Assembly: GCA_022360815.1 (NCBI GenBank)
Contig: JAKSCC010000326.1
Location: 1 to 61,290, forward strand
Length of the DNA: 61,290 nt
Direction of reading: 5' to 3'
Origin: Desulfobacterales bacterium
Lineage (GTDB): Bacteria; Desulfobacterota; Desulfobacteria; Desulfobacterales; Desulfolunaceae
In this document: positions 16,315-24,754 of the stretch, piece by piece
Position numbering within the stretch: position 1 is the first letter of the stretch
Layout: the number at the start of each line of letters is the position of its first letter
Translations under genes and position numbers: made by a program
The notes under the pieces: generated by a model
The model's database searches: none
The model's input: the letters and a program-made list of their open reading frames with translations, nothing else
Told to the model about the DNA's origin: nothing

Positions 16315-16509
16315 ATGGCCAAGCGTGTTGTGATTGATGAGGAAGAGTGCATGGGATGCGAGGCGTGTGTAGAGATTGCTCCAGATGTTTTTGAGTTTGA
16401 TGATGATGCTGGCAAGGCCTATGTCAGCAAAGCCGAAGGCGGTGATGAAGGACTTATTGAAGAGGCCATGGAAGCTTGCCCGGCTGAATGTATTACGTGG
16501 GAAGAATAG
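16315..16509 (+). CDS. single-cluster ferredoxin
   Basis: The 64-residue acidic protein has the motif CMGCEAC (CxxCxxC) near residue 12 and ACPAEC near the C-terminus, the arrangement of monocluster [4Fe-4S] ferredoxins of sulfate reducers and thermophiles. A fifth Cys in CPAEC could be a disulfide partner. It is a cytoplasmic electron carrier, but no redox partner is adjacent. The start at 16315 is supported by GAGGAGAG directly upstream; an earlier in-frame ATG at 16255 lacks such a site. Confidence 0.88.
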   Translation: MAKRVVIDEEECMGCEACVEIAPDVFEFDDDAGKAYVSKAEGGDEGLIEEAMEACPAECITWEE

Positions 16510-16610
16510 CTTAAGGGGTGTCGTAGGAGAGGCGATCTTGGTATTTGTCTGACATCGGCGTTGTTTTGATACTGCTTTTTTACGACACATCGGTTTTCAG
16601 ATTGTTTTTT

Positions 16611-16645
16611 TCGGGGGTGGGGAAATCCATCCCCGAGGCTTTATT
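16611..16645 (+). terminator. probable terminator after ferredoxin
   Basis: TCGGGG at 16611-16616 pairs with CCCCGA at 16631-16636, extended by TGG/CCA with a bulge, followed by the T-rich GGCTTTATTTT. Confidence 0.45.
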
Positions 16646-16665
16646 TTAACTTCAGGAGCGAGCCT

Positions 16666-17577
16666 ATGCGAATTCTGATGACCGGAGGCACAGGATTCAT
16701 CGGTACACATCTTACCCGCGCATTGCTAAGGAAAGGGTATGAGGTGGTGGTGACAAGCCGATCAGGGCTTTCCCCCTTTTTGGGGCAAGATAGATACGGC
16801 ATCCTTACCTGCGATACCACCAAGCCGGGGCCCTGGCAGGAGGAGGTGGGGCGAAGCGATATGGTGATTAACCTGGCTGGGCGCAGTATTTTTACGCGAT
16901 GGAATCAAGCGAAAAAGATGGAGATGGAGGAGAGTCGAATTCTCACCACAGAACACCTGGTGGATGCCCTTCCTTCAAAGGAAGGCCCTCTTTTTCTGAG
17001 TGCTTCAGCGGTTGGTTTTTACGGCGATAGAGGCGATGAGTTTTTGGGTGAAGATGAGGTGGGCGGCAAAGGATTTTTGGCTGAACTATGCCAACGGTGG
17101 GAGGCAGCGGCCACAAAGGCTGAAAAACGTGGCGTTCGGGTGGTTAGAATGCGTTTTGGTGCTGTACTTGGCCGAGGCGGTGGTGCGTTGGAGAGTATGT
17201 TGATTCCATACAAAATGTGTCTTGGTGGTCCGCTGGGAAGCGGGAGTCAGTGGTTTTCGTGGGTCCACATTGATGATTTGGTTTCGGCTGTGATGTTTTT
17301 GATGGAAAATAAGAAGGCCGAGGGGCCCATTAATTTTACGGCACCTTATTTGGCGAGGAATGAAGAGTTTTCCAGAACTCTATCCCGCGTGGTGAGGCGG
17401 CCCGCCTTTTTTGGGATGCCCTCGTTTATGCTTAAAATGGTGCTTGGGGAGCTGGGGCAGGAGATCCTTTTTAGCCAAAGGGTGGTGCCTCAAAAGCTCT
17501 CCAAGCTTGGTTTTCAGTTCTCCTACCCTTCCATAGAAGCCGCCTTAGGGCATTTGGTCCATAAGTCTGCCAATTAG
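16666..17577 (+). CDS. TIGR01777-family NAD-dependent epimerase (SDR39U1/YfcH-like)
   Basis: The N-terminal Rossmann motif TGGTGFIGTHLTRALL and the family blocks NLAGRSIF-RWN, SASAVGFYGDRGDE, FLAELCQRWEAAA, MRFGAVLGRGGGAL and WFSWVHIDDL identify the extended-SDR TIGR01777 group, of which E. coli YfcH is a member. It should bind NAD(P); the substrate is unknown. Length 303 is normal. AGGAGCGAG lies upstream of the start. Its stop overlaps that of the convergent Hfq-like gene by four bases. Confidence 0.9.
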   Translation: MRILMTGGTGFIGTHLTRALLRKGYEVVVTSRSGLSPFLGQDRYGILTCDTTKPGPWQEEVGRSDMVINLAGRSIFTRWNQAKKMEMEESRILTTEHLVDALPSKEGPLFLSASAVGFYGDRGDEFLGEDEVGGKGFLAELCQRWEAAATKAEKRGVRVVRMRFGAVLGRGGGALESMLIPYKMCLGGPLGSGSQWFSWVHIDDLVSAVMFLMENKKAEGPINFTAPYLARNEEFSRTLSRVVRRPAFFGMPSFMLKMVLGELGQEILFSQRVVPQKLSKLGFQFSYPSIEAALGHLVHKSAN

Positions 17578-18146
17578 GCATACACCTCACTTTTTTTCCA
17601 ATCCCTTGTTTTTTTCTGCACAGACTTCAGATAGCATCGCCCCTTTTTATCCCTTACATCAAAAATGGCATGCCGAAGCAGGGTGATCTCCACCCCACCT
17701 TTCATGTGTACCACGACATCATAGCGTGAAAATCCTGTGACGAGGCCCTTGATTATCTCGCCTTCAAGGAGAGTGAAGAAGAGAACGTTTCGCTCCACCA
17801 TAAGGGGAAAGAGACTTTTGTTTTTTATGAAGTGACGGAGTCCCGGAGCCAAAATAGGCGCAAGCTTTTTTGCTGCGACCTTTTTCTCTTTTTTGATGAG
17901 TTTGGAAAGGTTTTCTTTCTGACCTGCCGCAGCACATGCCTTTACTTCAACTTTTGGCAGAGTAAAGCTCTCTTCTTCTGTTTTGATGACAAGGTCAAAG
18001 GGGCTCTCTTCAAGGATGACCCCCTCTACCAGCCGTTCTTCATGGCAGAGGAGTAGAGCGGGGGCTCCTTCTCGGATGAAGCGGGTAAAACAGGAACTCT
18101 GGTAGTGCGCCTTTTTATACTCTGAAAACCCGTGCAGTTTTTCCAT
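17574..18146 (-). CDS. protein with two Hfq/Sm-like domains
   Basis: Two segments of this 190-residue protein have the Sm/Hfq strand pattern. Residues about 20-72 read FTRFIREGAPALLLC, then G-VILEESPFDLVIK. Residues about 105-166 read FIKNKSLFPLMVE, then GLVTGFSRYDVVVHM and LLRHAIFDV, the last matching the Hfq Sm2 motif YKHAI. A Lys-rich, Ala-rich linker (80-100) joins them. Hfq is normally one domain of about 70-100 residues that forms a hexamer and pairs small RNAs with mRNAs; a tandem form would make a different ring or a dimer. The start at 18146 was chosen because it begins four bases after DUF177 in the same operon; the longer frame overlaps that gene. RNA binding is inferred. Confidence 0.65.
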   Translation of the reverse strand: MEKLHGFSEYKKAHYQSSCFTRFIREGAPALLLCHEERLVEGVILEESPFDLVIKTEEESFTLPKVEVKACAAAGQKENLSKLIKKEKKVAAKKLAPILAPGLRHFIKNKSLFPLMVERNVLFFTLLEGEIIKGLVTGFSRYDVVVHMKGGVEITLLRHAIFDVRDKKGRCYLKSVQKKTRDWKKSEVYA

Positions 18147-18150
18147 GGAA

Positions 18151-18699
18151 TCAGCCCTTTCCTCCTTTGAGCACCTTGAGTTTTGCAAAAGCGGGGTGCC
18201 CGACCTGTGTGTCGCATTTGCAAGTTTTTTCGTTGAGGTTTTGACCGCACACCTTGCAGAGTCCTTTGCAGTTTTGGCGGCACAACGGGTTTTGGGGAAG
18301 GGCCATAATGACTTCATCCTGGATGCAGAGGGACAGGTCAATTTTATCGCCGGTAAAACTCTCCCTGCCGATGCTCTCTTCGGTGAGTTCCACTTCCTCT
18401 TCAAGAGGTGTCCCCTCAAGGGCGTTCTCTTCCACAAAAAGAAAGCTCATTTTGAGATTGAATTTTTCTTCAAAAGGAACAAGACACCGGCCACATGTAT
18501 GACGGACAGCAAAAGAGAGATCTCCTTTAACGTCCACATGGGTGCCTACCATTCGGGCTTTGAGAGCGATTTCAATGGGGGTGGTGATCTCAATTTCTTC
18601 GTTAGCCTCCAACTCTTTGAGTGAGGAGAAGCGGGCTTTGGGTTCAGAAAGGAGACGCTCACTCCAAGAATTGGTAAGGGTGGATATGTGAAGGATCAT
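18151..18699 (-). CDS. DUF177 (YceD) family protein
   Basis: The 182-residue protein has the DUF177 signature CGRCLVPFE at about residue 69 and the C-terminal cluster CRQNCKGLCKVCGQNLN, both expected to bind metal. YceD proteins usually sit directly upstream of rpmF and are linked to 23S rRNA and ribosome assembly. Here no rpmF follows; the next gene is the Hfq-like protein, four bases away. I used the ATG at 18699 because family members begin near MILHISTL; an earlier in-frame start adds 24 residues. Confidence 0.85.
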   Translation of the reverse strand: MILHISTLTNSWSERLLSEPKARFSSLKELEANEEIEITTPIEIALKARMVGTHVDVKGDLSFAVRHTCGRCLVPFEEKFNLKMSFLFVEENALEGTPLEEEVELTEESIGRESFTGDKIDLSLCIQDEVIMALPQNPLCRQNCKGLCKVCGQNLNEKTCKCDTQVGHPAFAKLKVLKGGKG

Positions 18700-18858
18700 A
18701 TTTCGAGTCCTGACAGGCTGAGTGTTGATAAGGCAACCGGGAATTTTTCCGGCCACAATGGGATTATGCAACGGGTATTAAAACAGAAAAGGGGGCAGAT
18801 GTAAATTTGATGGATTTGCAAAAAGGTTGGTCTCTCCCATGGAGATCGACAAGACGAC

Positions 18859-19677
18859 TCAAGGGAGGGCAAGGGTGACAGAAAGGGCCGGGTGATCGGA
18901 GAGGTGGTTTTCCAGTGTTCGGGCTTTGCCTCGAACCTCCAGGCCTCGAACAAAGATGCGATCCAGGGGAAGGTCGGGGGATCCGCCTGCAAGGCGAATA
19001 AAAAATCCCGCGGTTCGCCTTGGGCCATCTACGGGGACCTCGGTAAAAGCAGAGAGCGCCTCTTTTACAATGGCAAGGCGCTGATGGCTCCATGTGTTGA
19101 AGTCTCCAGCGATCACTGTGGGGCCATGGTGTTGGTCAATAACACTCTGGATTTCCTTCATTTGGGCGGCGAGTCCCTCTCCGCTCCATTCAAAATTGAG
19201 ACCGTGGATGGTGATGACGAGGAGAGTCGTCTTTTTTCCTTGTTGCAGCACAGGGTAGAGAGCTGCCATGGCCATCTTGGGTGTTGAGCCCATCTCTTTG
19301 TGAGTTGTGGTGATGGCTCGAACGAAGAGGGGACGTGTCGGAGAAATCTGAGCCACACCTGAAGCGTGGTTTTGCCAGAACCATGCGAAGCTGCGGGCAA
19401 AATGGGCACCGTATCCTTTGTGGGTAAGCATGGCTGGAACGGCTTCTTGAAGCACCACAAGGGTGCTGTTTTCTTGAGTTAAATGGTGGATGGCCTGGGC
19501 GACCTTTTGAGGAGAGCTTTCTTTGCCCTTGGCTGTGTTCCAGGTAACAAAAGAGAGGGGAAGGGTGAGGGGCCCTTTGGGGTATGGGGCGGCCTGGGTT
19601 ATATCCTCTAAACGTGTACACCCTTGGGTGATGGAGAGCAGAAGCATTGTGAGAAAAAAGAGTCTGCAACATTTCAA
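18859..19677 (-). CDS. endonuclease/exonuclease/phosphatase-family lipoprotein
   Basis: After a signal peptide ending in ITQGC (probable lipoprotein, Cys 20) the protein shows the EEP-fold catalytic motifs: FVTWNTA, LQEAVP, TIHGLNFEW, AGDFNTW, LPLDRIFVRG and LSDHPALSV. These are the metal and phosphoester residues of the DNase I-like superfamily. A periplasmic or outer-membrane phosphodiesterase or nuclease is likely; the substrate is unknown. The gene overlaps the upstream rhomboid gene by four bases, so the two are co-translated. Confidence 0.85.
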   Translation of the reverse strand: MKCCRLFFLTMLLLSITQGCTRLEDITQAAPYPKGPLTLPLSFVTWNTAKGKESSPQKVAQAIHHLTQENSTLVVLQEAVPAMLTHKGYGAHFARSFAWFWQNHASGVAQISPTRPLFVRAITTTHKEMGSTPKMAMAALYPVLQQGKKTTLLVITIHGLNFEWSGEGLAAQMKEIQSVIDQHHGPTVIAGDFNTWSHQRLAIVKEALSAFTEVPVDGPRRTAGFFIRLAGGSPDLPLDRIFVRGLEVRGKARTLENHLSDHPALSVTLALP

Positions 19678-20534
19678 AACACCCCCCTTCCTCCCACAAG
19701 GAAGGCTGCTGAGCAGAGGATGGCAGAGGTGAGAAGCCCTACCATCTGAATTTTAGGCCCGGGTTTTCGAGGAAGTGCTCCGGGAATGATCCCGAAAAGT
19801 GCGCCAAAGGCAAACCCCAGAAGGTGTCCGGTAACATCGGAACCCGGTCCTACGCCGGAGAGGGTGAGAATGGAAATTCCAGCCCCAAGAGGGAGAAAGG
19901 CGCGCCAGTTTACACCACCGTAAACAAGGCGTCGAATGGTTCCGGCAGAAGCGAGAAGACCTGCGGCGGCAAACACCAAGGTAGAGGCACCAAAGGCAAT
20001 GTGACCCATGCCGACAAACCAAAGGGCGTTGACCCAGTTGGCCAGAATAGAGGCCGCCAAAAGAAGCAGCCAGCCCACTCCGTCTCCGCTGATTTGAAAG
20101 ACACCGGTGGCAAAGATGATGAGTCCGGCCATGTTGCCCAGAAGATGTGGCCAGCCAGAGTGGAGAAAAAGGGCTGTGACGGTACGGAAAAGTTCTCCTG
20201 AAAGAATACGCGACGAAGAGGCTGCAAAAAGGCGTACCGCAGGTTCATACCCCTGAAGGGGGCCGGTTTTTAAAAAGACAGCAAAGATGGCAAGGCTTGC
20301 AAAGAGTCCGGACCAGGAGGGCGTGAGTCTCCAGACCGTTTGGGGTTCTTGATGTCTGTTTTCCATGTCAAAAAGTGCGACAAGTCCCTGTGCTTCGGAG
20401 AGTAAAGATTCCTCGATTTCAATGGAGAAGATGCCCTGTCTGTTTTTTTTAGTGTGGGCGATGCCTTCGGAGGTGAGTAGCAAGGAGAGCTCGTCGGCCC
20501 TTTTTCGAGTGAGGCCGGAAAAGAGATGGTCCAT
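19674..20534 (-). CDS. rhomboid-family intramembrane serine protease
   Basis: An N-terminal cytosolic part (about 75 residues) with a DUF2007-like flavour precedes six or seven membrane helices. The rhomboid motifs are present: RTVTALFLHSGWPHLLGNM, the catalytic Ser at S184 in FGASTLVF (usual GxSG is here GAST), and the catalytic His at H237 in DVTGHLLGF. It should cleave membrane proteins within the bilayer. The four-base overlap with the EEP-family lipoprotein gene suggests related tasks, but no substrate can be named. Confidence 0.88.
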   Translation of the reverse strand: MDHLFSGLTRKRADELSLLLTSEGIAHTKKNRQGIFSIEIEESLLSEAQGLVALFDMENRHQEPQTVWRLTPSWSGLFASLAIFAVFLKTGPLQGYEPAVRLFAASSSRILSGELFRTVTALFLHSGWPHLLGNMAGLIIFATGVFQISGDGVGWLLLLAASILANWVNALWFVGMGHIAFGASTLVFAAAGLLASAGTIRRLVYGGVNWRAFLPLGAGISILTLSGVGPGSDVTGHLLGFAFGALFGIIPGALPRKPGPKIQMVGLLTSAILCSAAFLVGGRGVF

Positions 20535-20698
20535 AAAAGGCTCCTTTTGGCCTTGTGCGCTTTCATCTGAGGCGCCTTGGGGATGGGTTTTGTTTTTTAT
20601 TCAAGGAGCATCCCGTGTGCCGTAGAGACGTGGGGCCACTGACGATGAGGAGAGCCCCTTTGGGGCGAACCAAAAGGGACTCTACAAGGCGATGCCAT

Positions 20699-22006
20699 CT
20701 ACATGATGGTGGTTCCGTTGATGTTGATATGTCCCTCTTTTACCTGGGCTCTCAGACGATAGACATCGCCATCGGGGATAAGGATCTGCTGATCCACAAG
20801 CCTGGCCAGTTTTTCCAGGCCCATGGTTGAGATGGTGAATTTTTTGGGAAGCAAGGCCTCCACCTGAGCATCGACAGCCTGAATGATCATGGGGGAAGCC
20901 ATCAGCTTCACAGCTTTTTCACCGATTACTGTGGCGTAGCCGCTGGCGGTGAGGGGTGTGTTTTCCCCTGTGCCCAGGTTGAGCTTTTTGATGATGATTT
21001 TTGGGTTTTGCTTGAGAAGGTCGGGAAGCACTTCCATGAGTTTTCCCATCACCACCATGCCGAGCATCTCCTGGCCCATCTCATCGGATTTGGTCATGGT
21101 CTCGTTGAGGCTATCTTTAAGGGTATCCAGAGAGGCCTTATCAAGGTTTTCAACCGCAATAAGAAGCTCTGCAGGTGCAAAGGTTTCTTCGTCGGCTTTT
21201 AGTGTGGCAAATCCGGCTTCCAAAAAGGCATTGTAGACATCATCCGCCTGAGCATTGCCTCCCCCCAGATATGCTTTGTCGAGGGAGAAATTGATTTTGG
21301 CGTCTCTGTTTTTCAAAGTGATGTTTTCCAGTGCGTAACGCACGTTGCCTTCATTGCCTTTTCCCTGGCCGGTAAGGGCAAGGCCTTTCATGGTGAAGGC
21401 CTCCCCTTTCTCGTCGATGATGGTGAGCTGAGGCATGGTGAGATTGAAAGCGATCTCCTGAGCGGCAGGCGTGTATGTGGAAGAGCCCGCAATACCCTGG
21501 AAATCGATGGCAACAGGGGAGCCCTCTTTATCAAACTGGCCCGTGTATGTGTCCATCTGGATTTTGGTGATGATATTGCGCTGGAAGTTGACAACGCTTT
21601 CAAAGGCAATGGCGGGAATTTTTTTGACCCCTTCTTTGATTTCCTCGGGCATCTTGGCGTCGGGGGTAATGAGAATCCGGCTCTTATCCAAGGCCAAGCC
21701 AACGGGTGTGCCTGAAGTCATATTTTTCCAGAAGACGGGACCGTGGATTACAGTGCTTTCAAATCGTACTTCAACGGGAATCTCTTCTGTTTCAGGCATC
21801 CCCTTGATACCGATGGCTCCTGTGACTGTGGAGGTGAACCACCCTCTGTTGAAGGTGTAGTCTTTGATTTCGAGGGTGGGGGCCTGGTTTGTTGCATCAA
21901 CGAGAAGTTTGTCATAGTACGTCTCGATTTGACTTCCCACAAGCCAGGGGGAGGCGAGGATGAGGGCCAGAAGCAAAAACGTAATGCCGCCAAGTGCTTT
22001 TTTCAT
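20699..22006 (-). CDS. YdgA-like DUF945 protein
   Basis: This 435-residue protein begins with a membrane anchor or signal (residues 2-24) and continues as a periplasmic beta-rich protein with the DUF945 features: an early Y-x-x-x-Y region, YTFNRGWFTSTVTG, LALTGQGKG and a C-terminal LVDQQILIPDGDVYRL. E. coli YdgA is a periplasmic, membrane-linked protein of unknown function. The start at 22006 (MKKALGG) follows GGAGA by seven bases. It appears monocistronic; a GCCCC-AAA-GGGGC stem lies about 40 bases beyond the stop without a T run. Confidence 0.8.
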   Translation of the reverse strand: MKKALGGITFLLLALILASPWLVGSQIETYYDKLLVDATNQAPTLEIKDYTFNRGWFTSTVTGAIGIKGMPETEEIPVEVRFESTVIHGPVFWKNMTSGTPVGLALDKSRILITPDAKMPEEIKEGVKKIPAIAFESVVNFQRNIITKIQMDTYTGQFDKEGSPVAIDFQGIAGSSTYTPAAQEIAFNLTMPQLTIIDEKGEAFTMKGLALTGQGKGNEGNVRYALENITLKNRDAKINFSLDKAYLGGGNAQADDVYNAFLEAGFATLKADEETFAPAELLIAVENLDKASLDTLKDSLNETMTKSDEMGQEMLGMVVMGKLMEVLPDLLKQNPKIIIKKLNLGTGENTPLTASGYATVIGEKAVKLMASPMIIQAVDAQVEALLPKKFTISTMGLEKLARLVDQQILIPDGDVYRLRAQVKEGHININGTTIM

Positions 22007-22139
22007 GAGAATCTCCAAAAGAATAGTAGGTAAACAGGTCTACGAAATGATTATGGGGTGACTTGGGTGCCCCAGTTAAGTCGTGAGGTTAAATGGCAAA
22101 ACCATATCAGCAATTGGGACGAGGAGAAATAAAAAATGA

Positions 22140-22162
22140 GGTGCCGCTGTCAGGACGGCACC
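22140..22162 (+). promoter_or_regulatory. leader hairpin upstream of the broken DUF3857 gene
   Basis: GGTGCCG at 22140-22146 pairs with CGGCACC at 22156-22162 over a 9-base loop. It lies about 60 bases upstream of the start codon with no T run. Its role is unknown. Confidence 0.35.
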
Positions 22163-22222
22163 ACCTGGGAGATATTGGGCCCGAATTTGTTGTGTTTTAG
22201 TGATGATGAAAGGCAGGTGAAA

Positions 22223-23047
22223 ATGAAACGAGTTGGGGTTGCCGGGTGCTGCCGCATGATAGTGGTTTGGGCGCTGCTGGCTGGCATGGCCCATGCGAAT
22301 TCTTATAAAGTGGCCGCGCCGGAGGCATGGGTAAAACCCTCCGCAGTGGATTTGGCGGCTGAGACTCCTTCGAAGGATATTTCAAGTGGGGTTTACTACC
22401 TTCTTCTGGATCGTCAGCTTCGAAAAAGCTCAAAACGAAGCAGAAGCATACAGGACTACCGACATCAGGCACGCAGAGTGGTCAACCAGCAGGGGGTGGA
22501 ACAGAGAGGCTCTCTCTCCATCGATTTTGATCCTGCTTATCAGACACTGGTGGTGCATAAGGTGGTTCGCCACAGGGATGGCAAGAAGAGCGATCTTTTG
22601 AAAACCGCTGAGGTCAAATTGTTCCAGCGGGAAGAGTAAATGGCGTATCGCATCTACAACGGCATGCGAATCCTGAATCCAGTTTTTAAAGGCAAGCTGT
22701 ATCGGCTTTTCTATCTTGGGTGGGATGTGCCAGTGCACATGCGGCGCATTTTCATGACGGTGCCTGTGAAAGAGCCTCTGAATTGGCGCATGTACAACAG
22801 CGATGCCAAACCGGTTCTCACCGAGGGAGTAACTTGGAAACGGCTGGCGTTAGAGTTGGCCTCGGTTCCTGGGTATCGTTATGCCGATAAGGCGGATGAG
22901 CGCATTGTGCGGGTTTTGGAATTTGTGCAGGATGAGATTCGCTATCTGGGTATGGGGCTGGGACTGGGCTCAATTATAACCTTTTTCTTTATGGAGGTGG
23001 CTGGTGTGTGGCGCAAAAAACGGCAGTTAAAGCTCTGGGCGAAGTAG
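22223..23047 (+). pseudogene. DUF3857/transglutaminase-like protein, interrupted and truncated
   Basis: The first part (22223-22639) encodes a signal peptide and the DUF3857 N-terminus: GVYYLLLDRQ, then ARRVVNQQGVEQRGSLSIDFDPAYQTL. It stops at a TAA directly after KLFQREE. The next codon is ATG, in the same frame, and the reading continues with YNGMRI, NPVFKGK, LNWRMYNS and RVLEFVQDEIRYLGMGLG, all typical of later DUF3857 blocks, then ends after an unrelated stretch. Blocks between YNG and NPVF, and between the middle domain and QDEIRYL, are shorter than expected, and the transglutaminase core is missing. I read this as one decayed gene with a nonsense codon and deletions. Full-length relatives are about 600-700 residues. 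Confidence 0.7.
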
Positions 23048-23067
23048 CTTTCGAATAACCTATATCA

Positions 23068-23085
23068 CCGACCTGTGCGGGTCGG
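23068..23085 (+). promoter_or_regulatory. hairpin ahead of a terminator
   Basis: CCGACC (23068-23073) pairs with GGTCGG (23080-23085). With the following stem at 23097-23123 it forms a two-hairpin unit that starts 20 bases after the DUF3857 remnant. Confidence 0.4.
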
Positions 23086-23096
23086 GTTCAAAGACG

Positions 23097-23130
23097 GCCT
23101 TTGGGGAGTAGCTACCCAGGGGCTTTTTTT
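23097..23130 (+). terminator. terminator hairpin containing GGGGAGTAGC
   Basis: GCCTTTGGG at 23097-23105 pairs with CCCAGGGGC at 23115-23123 (two G-T pairs), followed by seven T. The loop region reads GGGGAGTAGC, which is also the conserved core of yybP-ykoY manganese riboswitches; the rest of that motif is not clear here. Confidence 0.7.
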
Positions 23131-23578
23131 ATGCTGAGGTCATGTGCCAATGGGTGTTCGTTGCAAGTGGACTTTTTTGTGGGCCAGCAAAAAGCAAAAA
23201 GAGAATGTGGGTTGATCGTAAGGTGATGGAGGGCGGGTACCGGAAATTATTCTCTTTTTGTCTTGAAATGGCTCAGGCAAGGGGGTATAGGTAATAATCA
23301 TATTATGGTAATTAATCATATAGTGATAAACCAAGTGCGAATCATGCTGGCGTTGCGCTCGAAAAATCGGCCGGCCTGGTTTGCGAGGGGCGGCGCTGGA
23401 GTGGTTATGAAGCCCCAACGTAAAGAGTGATGACGTTGTAAAAAGTTGATGCCCGAATGCAACCCCACAACGCCGTGGGGCGAGATAGAAAAGGGCTTCT
23501 ATGTTGGAGGGCGGTATGACCCAAACAGACTTTTTGCGAAGCCATCGGGATTAAGAACACCACAGGATCCAACGGACC
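23131..23578. promoter_or_regulatory. long leader region of the redox operon
   Basis: No gene is visible. The region holds a promoter-like pair (23263-23291), a small AT palindrome (ATAAT-cat-ATTAT, 23294-23306) within an AT-rich island, and a stem CCCCAC/GTGGGG at 23463-23480. These suggest a regulated leader of roughly 290 bases before the first redox gene, plausibly bound by the IclR protein encoded downstream. Confidence 0.35.
23263..23291 (+). promoter_or_regulatory. probable promoter of the redox/racemase operon
   Basis: TTGAAA at 23263-23268 and TATAGG at 23286-23291 are 17 bases apart. The perfect AT palindrome starting three bases downstream of the -10 box would overlap the transcription start, a usual repressor position. 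Confidence 0.4.
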
Positions 23579-24754
23579 ATGAAATTAGGAAAACGATCAA
23601 ATAAGTCAACGGCACGCAGGCAGGTGGATGTGCTTGTGGTTGGCGGAGGTGTTACAGGGGCCGGGGTGGGGTACGGCTTGGCCCGAAAAGGGGTGAAGGT
23701 TTGTGTGATTGACGATACCCCATCTGTAGACAGGGCTTCCCGCAGCAACATGGGCCTTATTTGGGTACAGTCCAAAGCATTGGGCGTTCCCGAGTACATG
23801 CGTTGGGGGTTCAACTCCTCTCGTCTCTTCCCCGAGCTGGTGCGCGAGTTGGAAGACGCTTCGGGCATTCATATTCCCTACAATCCCACCGGTGGCTTGA
23901 TTCCTACCGTGGGGGAGGCCGAGTATGCAAGCAGAAGCAACTACATTGAGGGTCTGAAAAAAGAGGCGGGTAGCTTTGGTTACAACGGCTCTATGATCAG
24001 CCGCAGTGAGCTTGAGAAGCTTTTGCCTAAGATTCGCTTTGGTGAGGAGGTTTGCGGGGCTGCCTGGTGTGAGGAAGACGGTTTTCTTGAGCCTTTGAAG
24101 ATGATGTTTGCCATGCGCAAAGGCATGGTGAACCATGGTGGCCAGTTTATTCCAGAGTGCCGTGCCCTTTCGGTTGCCCGAGAGGGGGCTGGGTATGTGG
24201 TAAAAACCAGTGCCGGGGAGATCGCTTGCGAAAAGTTGGTTCTGGCCGGAGGGTTGAGCAACCGGCAGCTGGGAAGCTGGTTTGACGTTCGGGTGCCAGT
24301 CACTCCAGACCGTGCTCAAGATCTTTTGACGGAGCGTGTGAATGAAAAGGTGCTGCCCATTCCGGTTCTGGGCCTCTGCCAGACTCCAGGTGGTACCATC
24401 ATGGTGGGGTACAAGCACGAATACGTAGGGACAGACACCGGTTTTACTCCCGAGGCTGTCGCCTCTGAGGGGCGTTGGGCTACGTCGGTCTGGCCCGATC
24501 TTGCCAAGCTGAGGGTGATTCGGTGCTGGAGCTGTCTGCGTGTGATGCCCAAAGACGGGCTGCCCATTTACGACACGGTTCCCGGTCACAAGAATGTGTT
24601 TGTTTTTAACTGCCACAGTGCGGTGACTTTGGCTGGTATTCATTCGGCCACGCTTCCGGATTACGTTCTCACCGGAGCGTTGCCTGAAGACGGTAGAATT
24701 TTCAAGCTGTCCCGGTTTGACAAGACCGAAGGTCATGAGGAAGAGGATGAGTAG
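23579..24754 (+). CDS. FAD-dependent amine/amino-acid dehydrogenase subunit
   Basis: The N-terminal dinucleotide fold VLVVGGGVTGAGVGYGLARKG and the DAO-family blocks (RASRSNMGLIWVQSK near residue 60, LVLAGGLSNRQLG near 225, and a C-terminal HSAVTLAGIHSATLPDYVL) mark a glycine-oxidase/D-amino-acid-oxidase-like flavoprotein. With the next two genes it forms the three-subunit arrangement seen in hydrogen cyanide synthase, opine/octopine dehydrogenases and hydroxyproline dehydrogenases. This subunit should oxidise the amine substrate. The stop overlaps the next start by eight bases. The substrate is not known. Confidence 0.85.
   Translation: MKLGKRSNKSTARRQVDVLVVGGGVTGAGVGYGLARKGVKVCVIDDTPSVDRASRSNMGLIWVQSKALGVPEYMRWGFNSSRLFPELVRELEDASGIHIPYNPTGGLIPTVGEAEYASRSNYIEGLKKEAGSFGYNGSMISRSELEKLLPKIRFGEEVCGAAWCEEDGFLEPLKMMFAMRKGMVNHGGQFIPECRALSVAREGAGYVVKTSAGEIACEKLVLAGGLSNRQLGSWFDVRVPVTPDRAQDLLTERVNEKVLPIPVLGLCQTPGGTIMVGYKHEYVGTDTGFTPEAVASEGRWATSVWPDLAKLRVIRCWSCLRVMPKDGLPIYDTVPGHKNVFVFNCHSAVTLAGIHSATLPDYVLTGALPEDGRIFKLSRFDKTEGHEEEDE

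Noticed and set aside
16518..16588. 8-base inverted repeat GTGTCGTA/TACGACAC after the ferredoxin gene
   Set aside because: Arms are 55 bases apart and short enough to occur by chance; a better terminator lies downstream at 16611.
23080..23100. GGGTTCAAAG resembling a tRNA T-loop
   Set aside because: No acceptor stem, anticodon arm or CCA can be folded around it; the bases belong to the two-hairpin terminator unit.
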